DNA of 27,456 nucleotides from a virus. The position numbers were made by a program, and so were the translations under genes. Of the stretch, positions 1 through 5,606 are shown in pieces; within the stretch, counting starts at the first letter, position 1; every line of letters begins with the position of its first letter. The stretch is from positions 1 through 27,456 of the IMG/VR virus record IMGVR_UViG_3300024985_000009; one strand, written 5' to 3'. The notes below the pieces were generated by a model. That model was not told the DNA's origin. It was given only the letters and a program-made list of their open reading frames with translations, and did no database searches.

Positions 1-99
1 TCTCACTTTCAATTTTGAAATTTATTTGCTGAAAAATGCGCGATGACAATCTGGAAAGACAGATACCAATTATTAAAAAACCAATAGAGAGGCTACAAA
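1..99 (+). other. leader / end of an upstream gene
   Basis: Short stretch before the first complete gene. One frame is open from the window edge to a TGA at 44-46, so it may hold the last 14 codons of an upstream gene, but this is too short to identify. A GAGAGG ribosome-binding site at 87-92 lies 7 bases before the ATG at 100 and fixes the start of the next gene. No promoter is convincing here. Confidence 0.3.
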
Positions 100-444
100 A
101 TGAACCAAGAACTAGAAGATGTAATCGGCGAATTTGATGCTGGGATATTCTCAGATAAATTCATTGCCGCCTTAAAACTGGTTGCCCTAGGTGTTGTAGA
201 ACACGGCAAAAAAGGCAATGTCACCATCAACTTAAATCTATCTCAAATCGGAGATGGTGTCAGCGTAAAAATAGAACATACGCTGAAATATGCAGCTCCT
301 ACCAAAAACGGCAAAAAAGCTGAAGAAAACACTACCCACACACCCATGTATGTGGATGGAAAGGGCAATTTAACTATCAGCCCAAAAGCACAGCAAGATT
401 TATTCACAGGCGAAAAAGCCAACGTAACCACACTGAGAAAATAA
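100..444 (+). CDS. phage early protein of unknown function (114 aa)
   Basis: I do not recognise a named family. The protein is 114 residues, soluble and mildly acidic at the N-terminus. A beta-rich centre (around VTINLNLSQIGDG) is followed by a Lys-rich stretch. It is preceded by a good GAGAGG ribosome-binding site and followed after 3 bases by the DUF2303 gene, so the two are very likely co-translated. Small proteins directly upstream of DUF2303 genes are common in prophages, and the pair may work together, but that is inference from position only. An opposite-strand ORF covering 243-527 is a shadow. Confidence 0.7.
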   Translation: MNQELEDVIGEFDAGIFSDKFIAALKLVALGVVEHGKKGNVTINLNLSQIGDGVSVKIEHTLKYAAPTKNGKKAEENTTHTPMYVDGKGNLTISPKAQQDLFTGEKANVTTLRK

Positions 445-447
445 ACT

Positions 448-1284
448 ATGAATCCAGAATTAGTCGCTGCCATTGCCAGCTTAGCATTAGCCGCAAAACA
501 AAACGCTGAAAGTGTCGATGCTGTCATCGTCCCAGACGGCTACAAATTACAAGCGTTGGAACAATTCGATAATGTGCCTAAACATTATCGGGCCCGCTTT
601 GAAACCAGCGTATTGCCTGAATTTGTTGCTTACTGCACCCAATACACTGAAAAATCACAAACGACAAGCTCACAAACGACCAATGTTTTCATCAATCTCG
701 ATAATATGAAAGCCTGTGCCATTTTTGACATGGGAACGCCAGAAAACCCGCAATGGGGTAAACATCGCGCAACACTAGCACTCAATAAAACCCCTGCATA
801 CAGCAGATTGCTAGATGATCAACACAAAATGCTATCACAGCAAAACTTTTTAGACTTTGCTGAAGATTGGCAAACTGAAATCAGTTTTTTTGATGAAAAC
901 GGCGAACCGATAGACAGTAAAAAAGCTAAAAACGCACTAAGAAAGCTAAAAAGCGAACACACGGCAGTCTTTGAACAACAAACTGAGCAGTATTCAGCCT
1001 CACGTTCTGCCCTTGAAAGCATCGAAATTAAGTCGGGAGACATAAAACCACCCGCGTTTTTCAAGTTTTCCTGCCAGCCCTATGAAGATTTTCCGTGCCT
1101 TAATTTCACCTGCCAGCTGCGCATTACCAACAATGACAAAAAAGACCTGTTGTTTAAATACCGCATCATGCAATTAGACAGTGCTAAACAAAACATTGCC
1201 GATCTAATGCGCGTAAAACTCAAATCAGGGTTAGAACAAGTCAACGCTAGCGTCTTTATCGGGGACATGAGCTATCAAATATAA
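448..1284 (+). CDS. DUF2303 (YfdQ-like) phage protein
   Basis: A 278-residue protein that resembles the DUF2303 family (E. coli CPS-53 prophage YfdQ). It has the family's usual length, an N-terminal IVPDGYKLQALEQ-type segment, a central region with FDMGTPENPQWGKHRA and a long C-terminal beta-rich half. The family occurs in early regions of temperate phages beside recombination or SSB genes. Its biochemical role is not established. The gene starts 3 bases after the preceding stop. Assignment to the family rests on pattern recognition of the conserved blocks; a profile search against PF10065 would settle it. Confidence 0.72.
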   Translation: MNPELVAAIASLALAAKQNAESVDAVIVPDGYKLQALEQFDNVPKHYRARFETSVLPEFVAYCTQYTEKSQTTSSQTTNVFINLDNMKACAIFDMGTPENPQWGKHRATLALNKTPAYSRLLDDQHKMLSQQNFLDFAEDWQTEISFFDENGEPIDSKKAKNALRKLKSEHTAVFEQQTEQYSASRSALESIEIKSGDIKPPAFFKFSCQPYEDFPCLNFTCQLRITNNDKKDLLFKYRIMQLDSAKQNIADLMRVKLKSGLEQVNASVFIGDMSYQI

Positions 1285-1297
1285 ATCATGATCAGGA

Positions 1298-1323
1298 GTT
1301 AGTTGCCAATTTTAGCAACTAAC
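1298..1323. promoter_or_regulatory. perfect 9-bp dyad upstream of the ribbon-helix-helix gene
   Basis: GTTAGTTGC at 1298-1306 and GCAACTAAC at 1315-1323 are perfect inverted repeats around an 8-base AT-rich centre. No T-run follows, so it is not an intrinsic terminator. It lies 27 bases before the ATG of a small ribbon-helix-helix protein. Such proteins commonly bind dyads in their own upstream region, so an autoregulatory operator is a reasonable inference. An RNA hairpin that modulates translation is the alternative. Confidence 0.5.
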
Positions 1324-1350
1324 CATTACTAACCAACAGGACAACAAAAA

Positions 1351-1527
1351 ATGTCAACTGACAACGTAAGAATCAAGCACCGAATAGACCGTAGTCTACT
1401 AAACAATTGTCGCCTAATCGATGAAAAAATGGGCATCACGCCCCGTGAATACATCAATAAAGCCCTTGCTGATGATGTTGAACACATGAAAGTAATCCTA
1501 TTTCAATCACAATCTACCACGGAGTAA
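1351..1527 (+). CDS. small ribbon-helix-helix (Arc/MetJ-type) DNA-binding protein
   Basis: A 58-aa ORF with AGGA at 1338-1341 as ribosome-binding site. It reads a short beta strand (VRIKHRIDRSLL), then a helix (NNCRLIDEKMG), then ITPREYINKALADDVE. This is the beta-alpha-alpha pattern of ribbon-helix-helix repressors, including the G-[IL]-[ST]-x-x-[EQ]-[YF] turn between the helices. The upstream perfect dyad at 1298-1323 is a candidate operator. It may regulate this early operon. It could instead be an antitoxin, but no toxin partner is adjacent. Confidence 0.65.
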   Translation: MSTDNVRIKHRIDRSLLNNCRLIDEKMGITPREYINKALADDVEHMKVILFQSQSTTE

Positions 1528-1530
1528 ATC

Positions 1531-1620
1531 ATGTACATATTTGGCATACATGTAGTCGCAATCGCAACAGTAATGATGTTGATCGCTCTCTTATCCGCTT
1601 TTGCGAGAATCCTACAATGA
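1531..1620 (+). CDS. tiny single-pass membrane peptide (29 aa)
   Basis: A 29-residue ORF that is almost entirely one hydrophobic helix (IHVVAIATVMMLIALLSAFA) ending in ARILQ. Its TGA overlaps the ATG of the SSB gene (ATGA at 1617-1620), and it begins 3 bases after the previous stop. That arrangement supports a translated gene, or at least a translational coupler for SSB. The function is unknown. Confidence 0.45.
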   Translation: MYIFGIHVVAIATVMMLIALLSAFARILQ

Positions 1621-2054
1621 GCAACACCCTATCTTTTGCTGGAAATCTTGGTGGCGATGCTGAACTGAGATACACCCCAAACGGTATCGCCGTTCTGCAA
1701 TTTAGCGTTGCTATGTCTAGCGGCTACGGCGATAAAAAACATACTGAGTGGGTACGCGTATCAATGTGGGGGAAAGTGGCTGAATCCAGCTTAAAAGACT
1801 ACCTAAAAAAAGGCACAGCCGTCTATGTCAGTGGTGAATGCACAATTAATACTTACCAAGGCAATGATGGACTGATGAAAGCCTCACTTAATCTAACTGC
1901 CCATGCAGTTGATCTAGTTGGCAATAGAAAAGCAGAACAAACTGCAACACCAGCACCAGCACAAAAATCTGCTCATAAAAAAGCGAAAACAAATAGTCAC
2001 CCACCACCTGGTGATAACTTCGACCCACCTTATGATGATGATATTCCGTTTTAA
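1617..2054 (+). CDS. ssb: single-stranded DNA-binding protein
   Basis: A 145-aa SSB. The N-terminal OB fold spans about residues 1-105: NTLSFAGNLGGDAELRYTPNG, the aromatic EWVRVSMWGK strand, and KGTAVYVSGE followed by a TAHAVDLVG strand. A disordered Lys/Pro-rich linker (about 106-135) leads to the acidic tip DDDIPF, which in this family docks partner proteins such as helicases, RecO and exonucleases. It coats phage single-stranded DNA during replication or recombination in the cytoplasm. The opening differs from chromosomal SSBs (which usually start near GVNKVILVGNLG), as expected for a phage version. Coupled to the preceding micro-ORF by ATGA. Confidence 0.93.
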   Translation: MSNTLSFAGNLGGDAELRYTPNGIAVLQFSVAMSSGYGDKKHTEWVRVSMWGKVAESSLKDYLKKGTAVYVSGECTINTYQGNDGLMKASLNLTAHAVDLVGNRKAEQTATPAPAQKSAHKKAKTNSHPPPGDNFDPPYDDDIPF

Positions 2055-2074
2055 CTAAGTTTATAGGTGCAATC

Positions 2075-2245
2075 ATGATAATTGACACAAAAAACCGTCA
2101 CCCAAAATCAGTATCGTTAAATTATAACGATAGCTATAACTGGATAGATATTAGCCCAATGACAGCCATAAAAGCCGCTGTGATTATTTGCATAGCTATC
2201 CTCATCTCATTAATCATCGCTACCTCATTGGTCGGTACATCATGA
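2075..2245 (+). CDS. small membrane protein (56 aa)
   Basis: A 56-residue ORF beginning at ATG 2075, 20 bases after ssb. A polar N-terminal half (residues 1-30) is followed by one clear hydrophobic helix (AVIICIAILISLIIATSLVG, about residues 35-54). Its TGA overlaps the ATG of the next gene (2242-2245). The stop/start overlap supports it as a real gene. The function is unknown. Confidence 0.5.
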   Translation: MIIDTKNRHPKSVSLNYNDSYNWIDISPMTAIKAAVIICIAILISLIIATSLVGTS

Positions 2246-2709
2246 CAAATCCATATCAAGCATTAGGCGAATATGATCCGTTTGGTGTCGCTCATGCCCT
2301 GAAAATGCCCGCATCATTGTTTGAAGCCTTTAAAAAAATCATGTGTGCAGGTAGCCGTGGTTACAAAGTCGCAACAAAAGATTATGAAGAAGCCATTTAT
2401 AGCTTACAGCGTTTCTATAACGATGTTAGCAGCGGCAAAATAACTCATTGCAGACTGCAAAAAGACCAAGTGTTTTTATTTAATAAAATCAAAAACACAT
2501 ACCGACTATATCTCCAACAACAAATGAATCTAAGCGAAACAGAACAAGATGCGCAAAGATTGAAAAACGCCTACTACGCAGGGACTATCATTCTCGATAT
2601 GTATAACCCTAATGGACGGCGGTCACTTTACCTGCTTACCAATGATGCCATTGATAACTTAAACGCTGCATTGTCATATTCACGCGTAGCTGTGGAGTAT
2701 CAACAATGA
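2242..2709 (+). CDS. phage protein of unknown function (155 aa)
   Basis: The start is set at ATG 2242 (MTNPYQALGEYDP) because it overlaps the previous stop as ATGA; an in-frame ATG at 2188 would lie inside the upstream small gene. The 155-aa product is largely helical and polar, with no membrane segment. It has two helical stretches rich in Gln/Tyr (YSLQRFYNDV; YRLYLQQQMNLSETEQDAQR). I recognise no family. It sits inside the early operon between SSB and the regulators and is coupled to both neighbours by 4-base overlaps. Confidence 0.65.
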   Translation: MTNPYQALGEYDPFGVAHALKMPASLFEAFKKIMCAGSRGYKVATKDYEEAIYSLQRFYNDVSSGKITHCRLQKDQVFLFNKIKNTYRLYLQQQMNLSETEQDAQRLKNAYYAGTIILDMYNPNGRRSLYLLTNDAIDNLNAALSYSRVAVEYQQ

Positions 2710-2873
2710 AATACATCACCAAGGCAGATAAACGCGCACGAAACCTGCAATTAAAACCAAGTCCACGCGCAACGCGAAAACAATCAGCGTGGACAATTCC
2801 ACCGTCTCTTAATGCAAAACTACCTGATAAGCTAAATTTTAAAAAATCGGCTTATCGTCTAAAAAACAATTAA
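2706..2873 (+). CDS. very basic small protein (55 aa)
   Basis: A 55-residue ORF starting at the ATGA overlap 2706-2709. It is rich in Lys/Arg (KADKRARNLQLKPSPRATRK and later KLNFKKSAYRLKNN), with no hydrophobic segment, which would suit nucleic-acid binding. The overlap with the upstream stop and the absence of any other candidate in this gap support expression. No family is recognised. Confidence 0.45.
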   Translation: MKYITKADKRARNLQLKPSPRATRKQSAWTIPPSLNAKLPDKLNFKKSAYRLKNN

Positions 2874-2886
2874 CAAGGTAATCATC

Positions 2887-2979
2887 ATGAGCAAACGTAA
2901 CAACAGCCTTGAACGTATCCGCACAATTACCAGTCGTGCCTACCGATACATCCTAACCACAGCTAAACGCCACTCATAG
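2887..2979 (+). CDS. micro-ORF, basic peptide (30 aa)
   Basis: A 30-residue ORF (MSKRNNSLERIRTITSRAYR and ten more residues) 13 bases after the previous stop. AAGG at 2875-2878 lies a suitable distance before the ATG. It is strongly basic and could form one amphipathic helix. Next to other small early genes it is plausibly translated, but a chance ORF cannot be ruled out. Confidence 0.35.
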   Translation: MSKRNNSLERIRTITSRAYRYILTTAKRHS

Positions 2980-2989
2980 GAAGACTACT

Positions 2990-3259
2990 ATGAGTAACAA
3001 TAATGAGATTATCCAAATTAAAGAAATGGCTGAACTTTTAGGTCTTTCAATAGTTGGAATACACGCTAGAAGGAAAAGAAATATAGGGATTTTCCCTAAA
3101 CGAATCGGCAAAAACAAGCACGGCTATATTTATAAAAGAGCAGATTTTATTGCGTATAAAAATAGCAGTCAAAAAGACGAGCGCACCCCAATACCAAAAT
3201 TATCACTTGCCTTTTTAATTAACCGACATGATCTATTAGATAGCCATCATGCCAGTTAA
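2990..3259 (+). CDS. AlpA-like helix-turn-helix protein, candidate excisionase
   Basis: An 89-aa protein with an N-terminal winged helix-turn-helix: IIQIKEMAELLGLSIVGIHA is the helix-turn-helix, followed by an FPKRIGKNKHGYIYKRADF wing. This is the layout of AlpA/MerR-type phage regulators, which activate integrase or act as directionality factors. Its position about 2.3 kb from attP, in the early operon pointing toward the integration module, suits an Xis role, but that is inference. The stop lies inside the next gene (11-base overlap). Confidence 0.65.
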   Translation: MSNNNEIIQIKEMAELLGLSIVGIHARRKRNIGIFPKRIGKNKHGYIYKRADFIAYKNSSQKDERTPIPKLSLAFLINRHDLLDSHHAS

Positions 3260-3512
3260 AGCATCCACATTTTACGCACTGATGGCTGAGTTCAACACTC
3301 CAACGGTTGAACTTAGCCAAATCAGTGAAAAATACTTTGGACTAGGTGCGAAAGAAGCGGCAAAGCGGGCAAACCTAAACCGTTTACCCGTTCCTGTGTT
3401 TCGATGTGGTACACAAAAAGCAACATGGATTATCCATGTTGAGGACCTAGCCAATCTAATCGACCAACAACGCCAAGCCGCGCTGCGAGAATGGCAAAAA
3501 ATGAATGGGTGA
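3249..3512 (+). CDS. PrtN-family (pyocin activator-like) transcription regulator
   Basis: An 87-aa protein matching the PrtN family in length and order of motifs: TFYALMAEFNTPTVELSQIS, then YFGLGAKEAAKRANLNRLPV, then FRCGTQKATWIIHVEDLA and IDQQRQAA at the C-terminus. In Pseudomonas, PrtN switches on pyocin genes after DNA damage; relatives are common in prophage early or integration regions. Here it overlaps the AlpA-like gene by 11 bases, so the two regulators are made together. It could activate the late operon or the integration genes; the target is not visible in the sequence. Confidence 0.8.
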   Translation: MPVKASTFYALMAEFNTPTVELSQISEKYFGLGAKEAAKRANLNRLPVPVFRCGTQKATWIIHVEDLANLIDQQRQAALREWQKMNG

Positions 3513-3515
3513 GTT

Positions 3516-4277
3516 ATGGACACCGATACTAAGCCAAAAAGAGGTAGACCCTTTGGCATACCTCAAACATTAGAAACCAGAGAAAAAATATCTGCCAAGA
3601 ATAGACTCAGAAGCAACAGCATATCGCGTGAACTTGATCTGCCAATGAACATACGCAAAGTAGTTGGCAAAAACTCCACGCGTTATGCCGTTAGGATTAA
3701 AAAACGCAATGTAATAGAGGTTCAAGTGGGAACTTATGCGACTTTACAACAAGCAATCGCTGTTCGAGATGAAATCCTAATACAAGAAGGACTAATCGAA
3801 GCCATCAAAGAAGTCAAAAGAAGGGAGCAAGCCGAAAAGGATGCCCATTTAACAGAATCCATGCGCTTATTCAAAGCAGCTAAAGAACAGGAAATGGCTA
3901 AAAAGGCGATCGATAAAAAACAGGCTTATCGAAGCAAGCAAGATATGCACATCAAAGCCCAGAAAGAAAAGAAAGCCACTATTATTACCAAAAAACAAAC
4001 TATCAGAACACCAACCCCAAAATTGCCACCACCAATACCACCACAACCACCTAAATCAGTCATTCAGGAACCCGTTTATACAACTGTAAGAAAAGATGGG
4101 TACTACTTCGTCAATGGGCAATATCTTGCGGTAGTCGGTGGCAAACAAATAATAACTACCAGCGCGGAATCCGCACGCGCTATCTATCAACGTGGCGGTG
4201 AAAAAATAGTGACTGGAAAGAATACGAACACTATCCCCGTGGCCCGTAATTTTGGCTTTCTTAAAAACAGTTTATGA
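3516..4277 (+). CDS. AP2/NUMOD-like DNA-binding protein with coiled-coil and Pro-rich linker
   Basis: A 253-aa protein. Residues 5-15 read KPKRGRPFGIP, an AT-hook-like RGRP core. Residues 20-30 (ETREKISAKN) resemble NUMOD3-type motifs of homing endonucleases. Residues 43-90 (VVGKNSTRYAVRIKKRN then QVGTYATLQQAIAVRDEIL) look like an AP2-type beta-sheet DNA-binding domain. A Lys/Glu/Gln-rich helix (about 95-155), a proline-rich hinge (KLPPPIPPQPP, about 168-178) and a C-terminal domain around VRKDGYYFVNGQYLAVVGGK follow. No nuclease motif (GIY-YIG or HNH) is seen. It starts 3 bases after the PrtN-like gene. A regulator or accessory DNA-binding protein is the best guess. Confidence 0.6.
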   Translation: MDTDTKPKRGRPFGIPQTLETREKISAKNRLRSNSISRELDLPMNIRKVVGKNSTRYAVRIKKRNVIEVQVGTYATLQQAIAVRDEILIQEGLIEAIKEVKRREQAEKDAHLTESMRLFKAAKEQEMAKKAIDKKQAYRSKQDMHIKAQKEKKATIITKKQTIRTPTPKLPPPIPPQPPKSVIQEPVYTTVRKDGYYFVNGQYLAVVGGKQIITTSAESARAIYQRGGEKIVTGKNTNTIPVARNFGFLKNSL

Positions 4278-4540
4278 GCATTACAAAACACAGTAAATTC
4301 GATGTATCGAAACCTGCTAAAAAACCAACACTACAATATCACCATGTGACTATTGAAAAATACAAACCAATACTTTATCCAAAAAACCTAAGCCCAGAAA
4401 AACGCCAACAGCTTTGGCAGAAAATACAAACAGAACAACCAGCACTCGCAGAGATGCTAAAAAATGACCCAATTATTGCTGCATTAAAATCAGAATTTGA
4501 TGCTCAAATAGTGTTTTATGAAGACGAGGTGAGTATATGA
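4274..4540 (+). CDS. phage protein of unknown function (88 aa)
   Basis: An 88-residue protein coupled by ATGA overlaps to both neighbours. The N-terminus is basic (KHSKFDVSKPAKKPT). The rest is helical, with LSPEKRQQLWQKIQTEQPAL and an acidic C-terminus (FYEDEVSI). It has no membrane segment and no recognised family. The tight coupling supports a real gene. Confidence 0.6.
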   Translation: MSITKHSKFDVSKPAKKPTLQYHHVTIEKYKPILYPKNLSPEKRQQLWQKIQTEQPALAEMLKNDPIIAALKSEFDAQIVFYEDEVSI

Positions 4541-4914
4541 ATAAAGAACAGTGGGAAGAATTAAAAATTCTTTACGGTAATTTAGCTTACGTCATGGTGC
4601 AAGTTTATTGTCTGCAAGAATGGGATGATTTTGATGCCAACTATGAGGTTGACCAATTTTTTAGTGACAGAATAGAGCTAGGTAGAAGTGATGAAAGCGA
4701 TTTGAGAATAAAAGAATCAGCCGCGCTGCCTTTTGATAAAAAAGCAGCAGAAAAAGGTGATGTTGTTGAATACCTACACCCAGTAAAAGGATGGAAGATA
4801 TTTCAAGAAATTTATTCTGATGATCCTGAGTCTTGCGATAAGTTTTTTATGACCACAGAACTTAAATTACGCATGCAACACCCACGCCGTGCAGGAGTTT
4901 ATTATGGCGACTAA
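4537..4914 (+). CDS. phage protein of unknown function (125 aa)
   Basis: A 125-residue acidic protein starting at the ATGA overlap with the previous gene. It has two Trp/Tyr-rich helices at the N-terminus (QWEELKILYGNLAYVMVQVY), an acidic middle (EWDDFDANYEVDQFF) and a strand-rich end with VVEYLHPVKGWKIFQEIY. Small acidic early phage proteins are often host-takeover or anti-defence factors, but nothing here shows that. Overlaps the next gene by 11 bases. Confidence 0.6.
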   Translation: MNKEQWEELKILYGNLAYVMVQVYCLQEWDDFDANYEVDQFFSDRIELGRSDESDLRIKESAALPFDKKAAEKGDVVEYLHPVKGWKIFQEIYSDDPESCDKFFMTTELKLRMQHPRRAGVYYGD

Positions 4915-5296
4915 CCTGCGTCCGTTTGAAGTTGATGATTTTGTTGTTTTATCTGATGGACGAATAGGACATGTAACTGGAATTATTAGCGATAAATTTG
5001 AAGTTGTTATCAATGAAAACAACAGAGAATTGATTCATTTTGATTTAGATTGTCATGCGCTGAATGACATAGAGTTGACCATAAAAACCATACGCAAACC
5101 CCGCAAAGGCAATGCAGAATCGAGAGCTATTGTCGCTATGCTTGCATCTGAATATAGACAATATTTAAACAATAAACTGAGAGCGCATTTAAAATTTAAA
5201 GCGGCAATTCCTGAGATAAAAAAGGCTTGTTATAACGATAAAAGTTTTATTTTGTATATGAAAGCAAAAGCAATGCTTAGTAATAATCATGCGTAA
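4904..5296 (+). CDS. phage protein with KOW/SH3-like N-terminus (130 aa)
   Basis: The start is set at ATG 4904 (MATNLRPFEVDDF) because AGGAG at 4893-4897 precedes it by 6 bases; an upstream in-frame start at 4889 has no such site. Residues 7-45 (FEVDDFVVLSDGRIGHVTGI, then DKFEVVINEN) look like a small SH3/KOW-type barrel. The C-terminal half is basic and helical. It is the last gene of the early operon before attP. The function is unknown. Confidence 0.6.
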   Translation: MATNLRPFEVDDFVVLSDGRIGHVTGIISDKFEVVINENNRELIHFDLDCHALNDIELTIKTIRKPRKGNAESRAIVAMLASEYRQYLNNKLRAHLKFKAAIPEIKKACYNDKSFILYMKAKAMLSNNHA

Positions 5297-5398
5297 AACT
5301 GCTTAGTTTGATTTTTAAGCATGATGTTCCCCACCAACTCAAACAACAAAAAAGCCACATTTAGAAAATAAATAATATAACTAATTAATAATAAAGCA
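5297..5398. other. AT-rich non-coding flank of attP
   Basis: A stretch between the early operon and the dusA fragment with no ORF. A weak AT-only hairpin (AAACT 5296-5300 / AGTTT 5305-5309) followed by five T at 5312-5316 could end early transcription, but it is weak. The run 5360-5400 is extremely AT-rich, with repeated TAATAA/ATTATT words, as is common for the bent arm region of an attP. No integrase or IHF site can be assigned by eye. Confidence 0.35.
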
Positions 5399-5524
5399 TT
5401 ATTTATTTTTATCAATCCAATCTAGCATCGGAGCGACGCTAAAACGATGAACCCTTGATTTTGCTTGTGTGTCTTGGTTTTTCAAGGGTTCTGGCGTTGT
5501 TGTGTTGTTTTTATTGTCGGTCAT
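5399..5524 (-). CDS. dusA: phage-borne 5' end of dusA (41 codons) embedded in attP
   Basis: On the - strand, ATG at 5524-5522 opens a 41-residue ORF ending at TAA 5401-5399. Residues 1-25 are a polar extension (begins MTDNKNNTTTPEPLKN). Residues 26-39 read HRFSVAPMLDWIDK, nearly identical to the conserved start of bacterial DusA (RFSVAPMLDWTDRH), which reduces U20/U20a in tRNA. The match stops abruptly at residues 39-41 with a stop codon. This is exactly what a dusA-targeting phage needs: after crossover inside the shared codons, this promoter, start and N-terminus would be joined to the host gene body, keeping dusA functional. On its own it is not an enzyme. Integrases that target the 5' end of dusA are an established group. 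Confidence 0.85.
   Translation of the reverse strand: MTDNKNNTTTPEPLKNQDTQAKSRVHRFSVAPMLDWIDKNK
5411..5449. other. probable attP core within the dusA codons
   Basis: The codons for H-R-F-S-V-A-P-M-L-D-W-I-D occupy 5449 down to 5411 on the - strand, the only stretch homologous to bacterial dusA. Conservation drops on both sides: a phage-specific N-terminal extension above, and N-K-stop below. The crossover should therefore lie within these 39 bp. The adjacent tyrosine recombinase and the presence of phage genes on both sides identify it as attP rather than a prophage boundary. The exact overlap bases cannot be placed without the host attB. Confidence 0.75.
5450..5490. repeat. 9-bp inverted repeat beside the att core
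   Basis: AACCCTTGA at 5450-5458 and TCAAGGGTT at 5482-5490 are perfect inverted repeats separated by 23 bp. They directly abut the dusA-homologous core and fall in the phage-specific N-terminal extension. They may be recombinase or directionality-factor binding sites, or form a hairpin in the dusA message. Confidence 0.5.
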
Positions 5525-5548
5525 TTTATAGGTTTTTTAGGTCGTTTT

Positions 5549-5576
5549 ATTATTATTGGTGTTACTCTATTGTCAC
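5549..5576 (-). promoter_or_regulatory. candidate promoter for the dusA 5' segment
   Basis: On the - strand, GTGACA (5576-5571; 5 of 6 to TTGACA) and AATAAT (5554-5549; 5 of 6 to TATAAT) are 16 bp apart. The -10 ends 24 bp before the ATG at 5524. This would let an integrated phage drive the hybrid dusA. The ribosome-binding site is weak. AT-richness makes chance matches likely, so confidence is moderate. Confidence 0.4.
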
Positions 5577-5605
5577 ATGGTTTTTAATGTGACACTGGGT
5601 GACAC
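5571..5605. promoter_or_regulatory. TGTCACA/TGTGACA operator-like repeats between int and dusA
   Basis: TGTCACA at 5571-5577 and TGTGACA at 5589-5595 form a 7-bp inverted repeat with 11 bases between. A further GGTGACAC at 5598-5605 repeats the second arm directly before the int ATG at 5607. The first arm covers the -35 of the candidate dusA promoter. They are good candidates for a site where a protein (integrase, AlpA-like or PrtN-like regulator) controls both divergent genes. Confidence 0.45.
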
Positions 5606-5606
5606 G

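Noticed and set aside
1351-1620. Toxin-antitoxin pair (ribbon-helix-helix protein plus membrane peptide)
   Set aside because: The 29-aa hydrophobic peptide could mimic a small toxin, but the pair sits inside an early phage operon coupled to ssb, and no known toxin motif is present.
2188-2241. Upstream ATG for the 155-aa early protein
   Set aside because: It lies inside the preceding small membrane ORF. The ATGA overlap at 2242 is the better start.
5296-5316. Intrinsic terminator after the early operon
   Set aside because: The stem is only five A/T-rich pairs with a short T-run. It is kept only as a weak possibility in the non-coding entry.
5556-5606. Longer integrase start at TTG 5556
   Set aside because: It would run through the operator-like repeats and the candidate dusA promoter. 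The protein from ATG 5607 begins as integrases of this type do.
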